Origin: Acidobacteriota bacterium
GTDB lineage: Bacteria > Acidobacteriota > Polarisedimenticolia > Gp22-AA2
Direction: 5' to 3'
Assembly: GCA_018606725.1 (NCBI GenBank)
Contig: JAGYID010000021.1
Span: 1 to 35,943 of the forward strand
DNA: 35,943 bases
Part shown: piece by piece, positions 19,177 through 28,431 of the stretch
Position numbering within the stretch: position 1 is the stretch's first letter
How the letters are laid out: each line of letters starts with the position of its first letter
Notes under the pieces: generated by a model
What the model was told of the DNA's origin: nothing
Databases searched by the model: none
What the model saw: the letters and a program-made list of their open reading frames with translations, nothing else
Program-made: the position numbers and the translations under genes

Positions 19177-20709
19177 TTAACGGTGCGCCGCCTGGTCGTT
19201 GACCTCCAGGCTGCTGATCATGCGATCGAACGTCTTGCGCAACTGGTCGTAGTCCTGACCGGGGGCGATGAACAGCGCGTAGATGACGTCCTCATCGGGG
19301 AGCTCGCGGGTGAATAAGGTGACACGCTCCTCCTGAGCCGTCACATCCGAGCGGCCGGCCAGGACCAGGGAGAGAGCCGGGGACCCGCTGACCGTGTCGG
19401 TCCGCTGTGAGTTCGAGGCCATCTTCAAGTTGGGGTTGGACCGGAGAATCTGCGCCACGAGATCGTTCGTGGCCTGGGCGAGGTTGGTGCGGCTGATGGA
19501 GCGACCGCTGCCGTCGACGAAGCCGGCGCTGTAGCCCGTGGAGTCACCGGTGGGGAACCGCTCGCTGACGTCCCGATCAATCGGATCGTAATGGTTGATG
19601 ATCACTCCGTAGACGAGGTTCCTTTCCTCGCCTCCCGTGTCGACGTAGCCGCCCGGCGGAGCGAGGGTGGCCCCGAGCCCGTTCGCCGGCTCGTAGACGC
19701 TCCAGTTCTCCGGGTAGTCGACGCGGAAGAATCCGCCTCGCTGCTGAAACGAACGGAAGTTCGCGGACGGACGGTCGACATTGACCTCGGCGACGCGGCC
19801 GCCGCCGGCGGTGAATCCACTCGTTGCTGGCGTGCTGGGCTTCGCCTGCGCGATCTGCTGCGACGACTTCGCCGCAGGCATCCCCTGGAGCGTGGACTTG
19901 GCCTGCTTGAAGCCGCCGACCGGCTGCGTCGTTCGGACGTTCAACGACTTCATCTCATTCCTGATGCGGGTGGCGCGGTCCTTGGGAGCCGGGTGGCTGC
20001 TGAAGAACTGCTCCACCTTGCCCGGATCGCGCGCCTGCAGGCTTCGCAACATCTCGAAGAAGTCCACCATGTCCTGCGGGTTGTAGCCCGCCCTGGCCAT
20101 CGTCTGGGCGCCCACGACGTCCGCCTGCTCCTCGTCCGTGCGGCTGAACTTCAGGAACATCGTGTTCAGCCCGAATCCACCGACGGCATTGATCGTCTTG
20201 GTGGTCGAGCTGTTGTCCTTGCCGATGAGCCCGCTCATCACCCCGAGCCCCATCTGGCTGAGGTAGGCCTTCGAGGCCTGATTGGTCCCGTGCCGCAGCG
20301 CCACGTGCGCGATCTCGTGCGCCATGACGCCCGCGAGCTGCCCCTCGGTCTTGGCCGCCTCGATGAGGCCGCGGTTGAAGTACAGGTATCCGCCGGGCAG
20401 CGCGAACGCATTGACGTCGGAGGCGTTCACGACCTTGAACTGGTACGCGTAGTCCGCCCCCGGGGCGGACGCCGCGAGACGCTTCCCGACCGCGGTGACG
20501 AAGGCCTCGACCTTGCGGTCATGCAGGATCGGCAGCTGGGTCTCCGCTTCGGCCGCGGATTTCTGCCCGATTTCCTTGTCCTGGTCCACGGAGAAAAGAT
20601 TGAAGCCCGGCTTGATCTTGGTCTGGGCGGAGGAGATCCCCCCGACCGCGACCATCACAGCCAGGACACAGCCGATCACGAGGGCGATTCGAACGTGCCT
20701 TGCGTTCAT
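19177..20709 (-). CDS. M48-family metalloprotease with C-terminal PsbP/DUF1795-like region
   Basis: MAHEIAHVALRHGTNQASKAYLSQMG (HExxH), EEQADVVGAQTMARAGYNPQDMVDFFEML, FSSHPAPKDRATRI. AGAGGTGA SD before the ATG at 20709. Confidence 0.9.
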   Translation of the reverse strand: MNARHVRIALVIGCVLAVMVAVGGISSAQTKIKPGFNLFSVDQDKEIGQKSAAEAETQLPILHDRKVEAFVTAVGKRLAASAPGADYAYQFKVVNASDVNAFALPGGYLYFNRGLIEAAKTEGQLAGVMAHEIAHVALRHGTNQASKAYLSQMGLGVMSGLIGKDNSSTTKTINAVGGFGLNTMFLKFSRTDEEQADVVGAQTMARAGYNPQDMVDFFEMLRSLQARDPGKVEQFFSSHPAPKDRATRIRNEMKSLNVRTTQPVGGFKQAKSTLQGMPAAKSSQQIAQAKPSTPATSGFTAGGGRVAEVNVDRPSANFRSFQQRGGFFRVDYPENWSVYEPANGLGATLAPPGGYVDTGGEERNLVYGVIINHYDPIDRDVSERFPTGDSTGYSAGFVDGSGRSISRTNLAQATNDLVAQILRSNPNLKMASNSQRTDTVSGSPALSLVLAGRSDVTAQEERVTLFTRELPDEDVIYALFIAPGQDYDQLRKTFDRMISSLEVNDQAAHR

Positions 20710-20744
20710 GTCATTCACCTCTTTCGATGGCGTTCTGAACGGAT

Positions 20745-20966
20745 CTATTGACCTTTCGGGCGTACGAACAGCAGCACCGCGCCGGCCACGACGGCGCCGG
20801 CGCCCATCCAGACGGGGACGTTGAACGTCTCCTTGTCCTTGACCGACAGCTCCAGCTTGCCCAGCTTGAGATCGTGGGATTCCTTCGTGTAGCTGAAACC
20901 GCCATAGACCAGCCCGAAAATGCCGGCCACGATCAACACGATTGCCAGAATCCTGAGTGCGCTCAT
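20745..20966 (-). CDS. 73-aa two-TM membrane protein
   Basis: MSALRILAIVLIVAGIFGLVYGGFSYTKESHDLKLGKLELSVKDKETFNVPVWMGAGAVVAGAVLLFVRPKGQ. Confidence 0.8.
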   Translation of the reverse strand: MSALRILAIVLIVAGIFGLVYGGFSYTKESHDLKLGKLELSVKDKETFNVPVWMGAGAVVAGAVLLFVRPKGQ

Positions 20967-20977
20967 GTCACGTTCTC

Positions 20978-21127
20978 CTAGGCGACGCGTCGGCCGCGAA
21001 TGAGGCGGAGCAGCAGTATCACGACGGCGAGGACGAGGAGGACGTGGATGAATCCCCCCATCGTGTACGACGAAACCAACCCGAGCAGCCACAGGATGAC
21101 AAAGAGAACGATCAAGGTCTCGAGCAT
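20978..21127 (-). CDS. 49-aa membrane protein, lmo0937-like
   Basis: Reverse complement gives MLETLIVLFVILWLLGLVSSYTMGGFIHVLLVLAVVILLLRLIRGRRVA*. Too short for the ORF track. Confidence 0.75.
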   Translation of the reverse strand: MLETLIVLFVILWLLGLVSSYTMGGFIHVLLVLAVVILLLRLIRGRRVA

Positions 21128-21157
21128 GTGCGTGCCTCCTTTACAGGGTGACGGGGT

Positions 21158-22378
21158 TCACTGAAGATTCAGGTCGAGAATCTGCCGGGCGGCATAATCG
21201 ACCTGGTTGAATCCGATGTCCTGATGGATCGGGATCTCCAGGACGTGGTCGCGCAGGTATCTCGCGTCCGGCCCTTCCTGGGGGGCGGCCTCGGGGTCGC
21301 CATGATTCCAGAACTGCACCGCCTCGATGCCGCGCGCCCACAGGGCGGCGGCGGCCGTCTCTTTGTCGTTCACCAGGATCGGGAAGAACAGCGGGCACAC
21401 GCCCGGTTCCAGATCGTCGCGAAGCATGGTGACGCTGCCCTGGAGCCGGTCGCGCAGCCTCAGGAAATTCGCCCGGCGGCGCGCCCGGATCCCCTCGTAG
21501 TCAAAGTGCTTCAGGAGATGCCGGGACAGGCCCGAGATCCGCGTGTTGACGTCGGCGAGGCTGAAGCCGATGTCGCCCACGGTGACCCGCTTCGCCGGCA
21601 GGACGCGCAGCGCCCGGCCGACCCCGCCTTTGGCGGCGGAGAGCGCTCCGCCCACTGTCGCCCAGCGCCCGCGGATCCTCCGCACCACGAGCTCGGCGGT
21701 CTGGCCCCCGACCGAGGCCATGCCGCAGCCCTCCCATTCGAGCCGGTCGAGACCGCGCAGCGGCCCGGCGTTCTGGAGCAGCAGGCCGCCGTTGGGAACG
21801 GGGAGCGTCTTGTACAGGCAGAAGATGGCGAAATCGCCGAACGCGCCGAGCGGCCGTCCCTCCGTCCCGCTCAGGAGCGCCAGCGCGCAGTCTTCGATCA
21901 GGAGCATGCCGCGCTCCCGGCACAGCGCCACGAGCTCCCGCATCGGCTGGGGCCAGCCGAGGTAATGGATCACGAAGAGAGCACGCGCGCCCGAGCGGCT
22001 CAGCTTGTCCAGCTGCTCCAGATCCGGCTCCAGCCGGCGATTGATCCGGTAGAAGCGAAGCTGGGCGCCGGAAGCGCGCATCGCTCCCACCTCGTTGCCG
22101 CTGTGGTAATCGGGGGCGAGGATGGTATCTCGAGGACCGAAGCCGAGGGCCCGGAACAGATGGTAGATGCCGTGGCGCGCCCGATAGAAGTAGGTCCCGT
22201 CCGGGACGCCGAACGGGAAGGGCGTCTCCTTCCGGCTGAGCTGTCTCGCCAGCACCTCGAACCCCAGCCCCTGCCATGCCGGCACACAGACGCGCCGTCC
22301 CCGCGGTGCCGGGCCCCGACCCGGAGCGGGCCGCGGCGGGGCCTGCGTCTGCGAGGCCTGCATCATGTCAGCGCTCAT
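21158..22378 (-). CDS. DegT/DnrJ/EryC1/StrS-like PLP aminotransferase
   Basis: TYFYRARHGIYHLFRALGFGPRDTILAPDYHSGNEVGAMRASGAQLRFYRIN...FVIHYLGWPQPMRELVALCRERGMLLIEDCALALLS...GDFAIFCLYKTLPVPNGGLLL. Start uncertain. Confidence 0.85.
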   Translation of the reverse strand: MSADMMQASQTQAPPRPAPGRGPAPRGRRVCVPAWQGLGFEVLARQLSRKETPFPFGVPDGTYFYRARHGIYHLFRALGFGPRDTILAPDYHSGNEVGAMRASGAQLRFYRINRRLEPDLEQLDKLSRSGARALFVIHYLGWPQPMRELVALCRERGMLLIEDCALALLSGTEGRPLGAFGDFAIFCLYKTLPVPNGGLLLQNAGPLRGLDRLEWEGCGMASVGGQTAELVVRRIRGRWATVGGALSAAKGGVGRALRVLPAKRVTVGDIGFSLADVNTRISGLSRHLLKHFDYEGIRARRRANFLRLRDRLQGSVTMLRDDLEPGVCPLFFPILVNDKETAAAALWARGIEAVQFWNHGDPEAAPQEGPDARYLRDHVLEIPIHQDIGFNQVDYAARQILDLNLQ

Positions 22379-23639
22379 GAGTTTCAAGGATCGCCTGTCG
22401 TTCCGTCTCCGGAGGCCCGCCGGGTCGGGGGGGGCGCGGCTGGCGGCCGCGCGCGATCCAGGTCGCCGCCAGCGTCCGGGCGGCGTCGCGCGCGACGACG
22501 AGGGCGCGGTGCCGCCTGAGGCGCGGGGCGATCCGAAACTTTGCGAAGCGCAGCAGCCGCATGCGCGGGGAATCCGGCATCACATAGAGCCACTCCTGGG
22601 GCCGTGTCCGGGTGGCCCAGTCGAACTTCCATGCATCTTCCTGGCCCAGAAAATCGAATTCCTTCGCGCCCCGATCGAAATGGTCCTGAAGGATGCGGAC
22701 CAGCAGCTGGCTGTAAGGGGAGCAGGTTGCAAATTCCGGGTCGTAGGCCGGCTTCAACAAGTACGCCTTGTCGGCATAGAAGAGAGAGAAGTCGAACGCA
22801 ATCCTCCGGCCGCCGACCCGCAGAAAGTGCAGGCGCAACCAGCCGCGCTGCGCCGCCCGCCGCGCCAGCAGCGAATAGAAGCGATGCGTCGCCTCATCGT
22901 CGGCGATGGCCGTGCCGGCCCGTCCCTTCCAGCCGGCGGCCTCGATCCGCAGCCCTTCTTCGAGCGCCTCCACGACGTCCTGCCCGGAGCCGACGACCTC
23001 CATCCGGACGTCCCCGGACTGCTGCAGTCGCCTCCCCCGGCGGCGGAGGTTGGCGCGGAGCTTGGGGGACAGATGATTGAAGTACGCCTCCCAGCCTCCC
23101 TCGATCGGGATGTAGGGCGCCTCCGCCGATCGCCACATCCCCGTGAGGTAACCGTCCTCCTGCGCCAGGGAGGTGAACATCGTGAGGGTCGGCGAGCCTG
23201 CCGGCAGGTGGCTGAGGACCAGGACGTCCCAGAGCGCCTTCTGCCGCATCAGGGCCTTCCAGATCGCCCGGTACGCCTCGGGGCGCCGGTGCTTTGAGAT
23301 AACGTCGAAGCGCTGGGTATGGACGTTGCCGATGATTTCCAGCCGGCGCACCCGCAACCCGTAGAGCCGTCCTTCGCCCCGCATCAGCGGGACGATGGCG
23401 ATCGGTCGTTGTCCATCCCTCACCACAAGGATGTGAAGCTCGTGGCCGGCGCCGAAGCACTCCCACCAGGTCCGCACCCACTCGTGGCTCAGGAACGGAT
23501 GGTCCACCCCCGCCTCCTCGAGCAGCGTGTTCCAGGCCGGCTGCAATTCGAGCAGCCCCTGCGCATCGGCGATCGTGTCGACCCGGAGCGCTGGCTCGGC
23601 CGTCGGCCGAGGCTCGGGCGCGACCTGGGCCAGGCGCAT
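22368..23639 (-). CDS. CelD/FemAB-like GNAT-fold acetyltransferase, second paralog
   Basis: LLELQPAWNTLLEEAGVDHPFLSHEWVRTWWECFGAGHELHILVVRDG...RRIAFDFSLFYADKAYLLKPAYDPEFATCSPYSQLLVRILQDHFDRGAKEFDFLGQEDAWKFDWA. A TTG start at 23648 (TTGA overlap) is possible. Confidence 0.8.
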   Translation of the reverse strand: MRLAQVAPEPRPTAEPALRVDTIADAQGLLELQPAWNTLLEEAGVDHPFLSHEWVRTWWECFGAGHELHILVVRDGQRPIAIVPLMRGEGRLYGLRVRRLEIIGNVHTQRFDVISKHRRPEAYRAIWKALMRQKALWDVLVLSHLPAGSPTLTMFTSLAQEDGYLTGMWRSAEAPYIPIEGGWEAYFNHLSPKLRANLRRRGRRLQQSGDVRMEVVGSGQDVVEALEEGLRIEAAGWKGRAGTAIADDEATHRFYSLLARRAAQRGWLRLHFLRVGGRRIAFDFSLFYADKAYLLKPAYDPEFATCSPYSQLLVRILQDHFDRGAKEFDFLGQEDAWKFDWATRTRPQEWLYVMPDSPRMRLLRFAKFRIAPRLRRHRALVVARDAARTLAATWIARGRQPRPPRPGGPPETERQAILETHER

Positions 23640-23644
23640 GGTGC

Positions 23645-24889
23645 TCAAGACGGCGCCCGCTGGCGGGAAGGAACCCGCGTATCCCTGCGGCGACGGGCCG
23701 ACACAGCAGGCTGAGGAGAGAGGTTCATGGGCGCCCCGGACAAAATGTCCTCGTCCATGGTCGGGCTTCTTTCTCCCCGGAGGAGCGCCCGGTAGAGGCC
23801 CTCGGTCTGGCGCACCATGTGATCCATCGAGAAGCCGTTGACCATCCGCGCCCGGGCCGCCTGGCCCAGTCGCTGCGCCAGTGCCGGATTCTCCAGGAGG
23901 CGTCCGATGGCGACGGCCAGCGCCGGCGCGTCACCCGGCGACACCAGGAGTCCGGTGACGCCGTCGTCGAGAATCTCGGGCGTTCCGCCGACGCGCGTCG
24001 CCACGACCGGCACGCCGGCCGCCATCGATTCGAGCACGACGTTGGACAGCCCCTCGCTCAGCGACGGGGCGACCGAGACGGCCGCCTGCGAGAGGATCGC
24101 CGCGACATCCAGTTTCGTCCCGGTGAAGGCGACCCGTTCCGCAAGCCCGAGCTGGCGCGCCTGTTCCTCGAGCTCCCTCCGGCTGCCCCCGTCTCCCACG
24201 ATCACGAAGCGCGCCTCCGGGAACCGACCTGCCAGGATCGCCATCGCCTTCAGGTAGTCGTCGATGCCTTTCATCGGGTTCAGCCGGGACACCGCCACCA
24301 CCAGGGGAGCGCGCGGCGGCAGGCCCAGGGCCGACCGCAGCGTCTCGTCGGGCGGCCGGGGCGCGAACCGGTCGACATCCACGCCGTTCCGGATCACGGC
24401 GATCGCGCGGCGCGCGTACCCCTCCGACCTGAGCTGCGCCCGGACGGCGGCGGCGTTCACCAGAATGCAGTGGGCCAGCCGGCTGGCGTACTTCTGGACC
24501 AGTCTCTGCGCGCGAGTCCAGGGGTCGCCGCTGTCGCGGATGGACGCCAGAACGACCCGCGAGCCGGCGAGCCGGGCGACCGGCACCGCGAACACGATGG
24601 GGTAGAAGCCGTAGGCATGAACGATGTCGATGGCTTCGCGTTTCAGATAGGCCACGAACCGCCACTGCTGCCGGAGGGTCCCCGGACGCAGGAACCCCTT
24701 GATCGGGTAGGAGGTCAGGGGGAGCCCGCACGATGCCATCTCGCCGTACAGCGGCCCTGCCTGCTGCAGGCAGGCGACGTGAACGTCGAAGCGGGAGGGA
24801 TCCAGGCGCGTGGCAAGGTGGGCCATCTGCCCCTCGGTGCCCCCGACATGGAATCCAGTGATGAACTGGAGAACCCTAATCCGCGACAG
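23645..24889 (-). CDS. Family 4 glycosyltransferase
   Basis: SRIRVLQFITGFHVGGTEGQMAHLATRLDPSRFDVHVACLQQAGPLYGEM...VAVSRLNPMKGIDDYLKAM...SLSEGLSNVVLESMAAGVPVVATRVGGTPEILDDGVTGLLV. Start appears non-canonical (CTG at 24889 after GGGAGG). Confidence 0.85.
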   Translation of the reverse strand: MSRIRVLQFITGFHVGGTEGQMAHLATRLDPSRFDVHVACLQQAGPLYGEMASCGLPLTSYPIKGFLRPGTLRQQWRFVAYLKREAIDIVHAYGFYPIVFAVPVARLAGSRVVLASIRDSGDPWTRAQRLVQKYASRLAHCILVNAAAVRAQLRSEGYARRAIAVIRNGVDVDRFAPRPPDETLRSALGLPPRAPLVVAVSRLNPMKGIDDYLKAMAILAGRFPEARFVIVGDGGSRRELEEQARQLGLAERVAFTGTKLDVAAILSQAAVSVAPSLSEGLSNVVLESMAAGVPVVATRVGGTPEILDDGVTGLLVSPGDAPALAVAIGRLLENPALAQRLGQAARARMVNGFSMDHMVRQTEGLYRALLRGERSPTMDEDILSGAPMNLSPQPAVSARRRRDTRVPSRQRAPS

Positions 24890-26264
24890 GGTGCACCTCC
24901 CTTGTTGCAAGCGTTCCGAGGGCCAGCGCGAGTCCGGCGATGATGTAGAAGTAGAAGTGGTACCCGACCGGATGGAACATCCCGGACACCGCGAAGGCGG
25001 CGAGGCTGACCTCCACGGCCACGCCGTAGTGGTAAAGGTTCGCCGCCCCCGGCACCCCCGCCGCGGCGCGCTGCGTCCCGCGCGCGCGTCTGACGCAGGA
25101 CCAGAATAGCGCCAGGAACAGGGCCAGCCCGGGAAGCCCGAGGTCGGCGGCATATTCCAGGTAGACGTTGTGCACTTCCTTCCAGAGCGGACCGCGCGCT
25201 TCGTTGAGCGCCAGGATGTTCATCCCCGCGCCGACGCCGAAGAACGGGTGCTTGAGAGCCAGGCCGGTGGCCGCCACCATGCCGCCCCAGCGTGCCTGGG
25301 ACGAGCCGCTCTGGTCGGAGCGCATGTCGGTGATCGTTCCCATGCGACCGAGATACGACCCGGGTAGAAGCGGCAGGGCCACCAGCGCGAGGAGGACCAC
25401 GGCGATCGCCCAGTGGCGCTGCGTGCTCCTGGAGAGCTTCCAGAGATACAGGGCGAGCATCGCCATCAGCGCCAGGAACCCGGCCCGCGAAAAAGTCAGG
25501 ACGACGGCCGTCGCGACCAGGACGATCACGCCCAGCAGGACCGCCCGCGTGACCGCGCCGCGGGCCCGGATCAGGTGCGCCACCGAGAACGGCAGGAGAA
25601 GGTTGAGCGTCAGGGCGAGGTCGTTGGGATTCTGGGTGAGCGGCGCGTTGTAACCGACGATCCTGCCGAAGCCCACGTCATTCCCGCCGGGCGCGATCTC
25701 ACCCGACGCAAAGTGCACGAGCGCGACCGCGGCCAGCGGAACGCTGGCGATCACCAGGGTCAGGGTCACGACCCGGAAGCGGGCCGGCGTGCTGACGATG
25801 TTCGCGATCAGCCAGAAAATCGCCAGCGCCTTGATGAACAGGTTCAGCAGCAGGGAGATGCTCCCACCCGGCCAGTACGAAAAAGGCACGCCGAGAGCGG
25901 CCCAGGCCGCCAGGCATGCGGCGAGGATGATCTCGGGCGTCACGATGGAGATCGGCCGGTGCGCGAGGAAGCGGTCCAGCGTGTGCGCGCCGATGCCGCC
26001 GACCGCGGCCAGCAGCGCCAGGCGGAAGGGAGCCAGGACCGGGAACAGCGCCTGCGGCGCGAGCAGCAGGATGAGGATGAATCCCAGAAGCGCGACGAAG
26101 GGCGCGGTCCCGCCGCTCGTCTCGCCCGCGTCGGTCGACGCGGCGCTCCGCACCCTGACCCGTGCGCCCGGTGGCGGGGCGGGTCGCCACCACTCCGCAC
26201 CGGGCCGGGAAACGCCGGTCGGGGCAGTGCCGAAGGAGGTCGCTTCTCCGTTCATCCGGATCAT
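24876..26264 (-). CDS. O-antigen ligase/polymerase-like multi-TM protein (Wzy/WaaL-like)
   Basis: Multi-TM; GRIVGYNAPLTQNPNDLALTLNLLLPFSVAHLI...FSRAGFLALMAM...KHPFFGVGAGMNILALNEARGPLWKEVHNVYLEYAADLGLPGLALFLALF (WaaL-type H-N..L motif). Confidence 0.87.
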   Translation of the reverse strand: MIRMNGEATSFGTAPTGVSRPGAEWWRPAPPPGARVRVRSAASTDAGETSGGTAPFVALLGFILILLLAPQALFPVLAPFRLALLAAVGGIGAHTLDRFLAHRPISIVTPEIILAACLAAWAALGVPFSYWPGGSISLLLNLFIKALAIFWLIANIVSTPARFRVVTLTLVIASVPLAAVALVHFASGEIAPGGNDVGFGRIVGYNAPLTQNPNDLALTLNLLLPFSVAHLIRARGAVTRAVLLGVIVLVATAVVLTFSRAGFLALMAMLALYLWKLSRSTQRHWAIAVVLLALVALPLLPGSYLGRMGTITDMRSDQSGSSQARWGGMVAATGLALKHPFFGVGAGMNILALNEARGPLWKEVHNVYLEYAADLGLPGLALFLALFWSCVRRARGTQRAAAGVPGAANLYHYGVAVEVSLAAFAVSGMFHPVGYHFYFYIIAGLALALGTLATREVHPVAD

Positions 26265-27223
26265 CGAGCCGGCGCGGGAGCCGAGGTCCCGGCCCTGACC
26301 CCGCGCATGCGGATCGGCTCCTTCGCGATCTCGATGTCGACACAGCCGTTCTCGCGGAACCACTCGAAGACCTCCGGGTGCGAGAGCTTCCACTGGTACT
26401 TCGGCGTGTACCAGTCGAAGGTGTCGAGCCAGCGGGTGCGCCAGTCAGGGTGCAGAGAGATCGGGCCGACGAACATCAGCACCTTGCCGAGCAGCGGGAG
26501 GCGGTACGGGTAATACAGCGGCACGGCCACGGTCGACAGCGCCCGCACCACGCGGAGCGGCAGCCGGGTCGTGACCTTGCGGATCAGGTCGGGGCCGTAG
26601 CGGCCCGGCCCGGGATTCCGATAGAGATACACCGCCAGGCTCCCGCCCGGCTTCACGCTGGCCGCGACGCGCGCGAACGCGGCGCGCGGGTCGGGAGTGT
26701 GGTGCAGGACGCCGATCGAGTAGGCCCGATCGAACGTTCCCTCGCGGAACGGCATGGCGAAGATGTCCGCCTGGGCCAGGTGGACCCCGGCGCGCTCGCC
26801 GATATTTTCGTAGGCGGCGTCCACCGCTTCGGTGAGATCGATGCCGAAGACCTCCCCGCCCGCCGTCGCGACGATCTCGGCGTACCTGCCGGCGCCGACG
26901 CCCGCGTCCAGCACCCGGCTGCCGCGCAGGTCCTCGGCGGTCCACCCGGTCGTCGCCCGGAAGCTCCGGTCGGACTCGTCGCGCCCGTTGAGCGAGTCGA
27001 GCTGGACGCTCCGGAAGTGTCTCCACTGGTAGGCGAAGGACCCGGCGTAGCCGCCGGCGGAGACGAACCTCGGAACGCCCCGCCGGACGGGATAGGCGGC
27101 GGAGCAGCCGCGACACTCGAGATGGCCTTCCAGGACCTCGTCACCGCGGTACGTTGCCTCGCGCAATTCGAGACCGCCCTTGCAGGCGGGGCAGACCAGG
27201 ACCTTCAAGGCCGACGGCTTCAT
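26261..27223 (-). CDS. Class I SAM-dependent methyltransferase with N-terminal zinc-ribbon/Trm112-like segment
   Basis: MKPSALKVLVCPACKGGLELREA...LECRGCSAAYPVRRGVPRFV (CxxC...CxxC), then RVLDAGVGAGRYAEIVATAGGEVFGIDLTEAVDAA...FDRAYSIGVLHHTPDPRAAFARVA. Confidence 0.9.
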   Translation of the reverse strand: MKPSALKVLVCPACKGGLELREATYRGDEVLEGHLECRGCSAAYPVRRGVPRFVSAGGYAGSFAYQWRHFRSVQLDSLNGRDESDRSFRATTGWTAEDLRGSRVLDAGVGAGRYAEIVATAGGEVFGIDLTEAVDAAYENIGERAGVHLAQADIFAMPFREGTFDRAYSIGVLHHTPDPRAAFARVAASVKPGGSLAVYLYRNPGPGRYGPDLIRKVTTRLPLRVVRALSTVAVPLYYPYRLPLLGKVLMFVGPISLHPDWRTRWLDTFDWYTPKYQWKLSHPEVFEWFRENGCVDIEIAKEPIRMRGVRAGTSAPAPAR

Positions 27224-28380
27224 GCCGCCCGGACCCCGCTCGTCCGGGGAGACGCGGTGCTCCTTGCGGCCACCTTCCTCTCGGGACGAAGACCCAGCAG
27301 CAGGACGCGTGCCGTGCGGGCAAGAATGCGCAGGTCGAGCCACAGCGACCGGTGCTTGATGTAATAGAGGTCGTAACGCATCTTCTCCGATTCTTCCTGG
27401 AGGGTGTTGGCGTAACGGTAGCGGACCTGCGCCCAGCCGGTGACGCCCGGACGTATCAAGGCGCGCAGGGAGTAGAACGGGATGCGGGCGCTGAACAGCT
27501 CGAAGTTGGAGACCGGATGCGGCCGGGGGCCGACCAGGTTCATGTCGCCCCGGAGGACATTGATGAGCTGCGGCAGCTCATCCAGATGGGACCAACGGAG
27601 GAAGCGGCCGGCGCGCGTGATTCGGGCCGTGTTGTCACGGACCCACGACGACCCGTTCTGTCCCTCGGCATGCATGCTGCGGAACTTCAGCAGCCCGAAC
27701 TTCCGCCCACCCCGCCCCACGCGCTCCTGCCTGAAGACCGCCGGCCCGGGCGAATCGAGGCGGATCGCGAGGGCGATCAGGGGCCACAGCGGGGCCGTCA
27801 CGGCGATTCCGATCGCCGACAGGACGAGGCTCATGCCCCGTCCCACGACCCCGGCGATGCGCCGCCGCTGGAACCCTCCGGAGAAAATGAGCGCGCTCGG
27901 GGTGAGCGCGTCGATGGCCAGCCGCCTGGTCAGGCGCTCGTAGAACTCCACGCCCTCCTCCACCGCCACCCCCCGCACGCGCGATTCCAGCAGCGGTCCG
28001 ACCGGCAGCCGCCCGCGGCGCTCGTCGAGCGCGACGACGATCCGATGCGGACGCACCTTCCCGACGATGAGGTCCAGATCCTCGAGCGAACCCAGGACCG
28101 GATAGGGCGGCGCCGGCTCGAGGGAGCGCACGTCGGGGATGACCCCGACGATCGTCCAGCGCGAGCCGCGGGCCTCCATCTCCTGGATCAACTCGCGGGC
28201 GAGACTCCCGGAACCCAGGATGAGAACGCGCTCGCCCGCGCCAGGAGTCCGCACCACCCCGCCTGCGGCGGAGGACCGGGTTCTCAGAGTCCGGGAGGCG
28301 AACAGCCCCATCCCGATGACGGCGGTGCACGCCGCCCACAGGGCGAAATTCGACTCGATGACAGTCCACAGGAAATACAT
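27220..28380 (-). CDS. Exopolysaccharide polyprenyl glycosylphosphotransferase (WcaJ/EpsB_2-like), short N-terminus
   Basis: RVLILGSGSLARELIQEMEARG (nucleotide-binding-like), then GVEFYERLTRRLAIDALTPSALIFSGGF...LIALAIRLDSPGPAVFRQERVGRGGRKFGLLKFRSMH...ARITRAGRFLRWSHLDELPQLINVLRGDMNLVGPRPHPV. Confidence 0.9.
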   Translation of the reverse strand: MYFLWTVIESNFALWAACTAVIGMGLFASRTLRTRSSAAGGVVRTPGAGERVLILGSGSLARELIQEMEARGSRWTIVGVIPDVRSLEPAPPYPVLGSLEDLDLIVGKVRPHRIVVALDERRGRLPVGPLLESRVRGVAVEEGVEFYERLTRRLAIDALTPSALIFSGGFQRRRIAGVVGRGMSLVLSAIGIAVTAPLWPLIALAIRLDSPGPAVFRQERVGRGGRKFGLLKFRSMHAEGQNGSSWVRDNTARITRAGRFLRWSHLDELPQLINVLRGDMNLVGPRPHPVSNFELFSARIPFYSLRALIRPGVTGWAQVRYRYANTLQEESEKMRYDLYYIKHRSLWLDLRILARTARVLLLGLRPERKVAARSTASPRTSGVRAA

Positions 28381-28431
28381 GGCCGATGGTTTCCGATCGC
28401 TAAGGTGGTGAAGCGCGGCCGCGGTCGCTCT

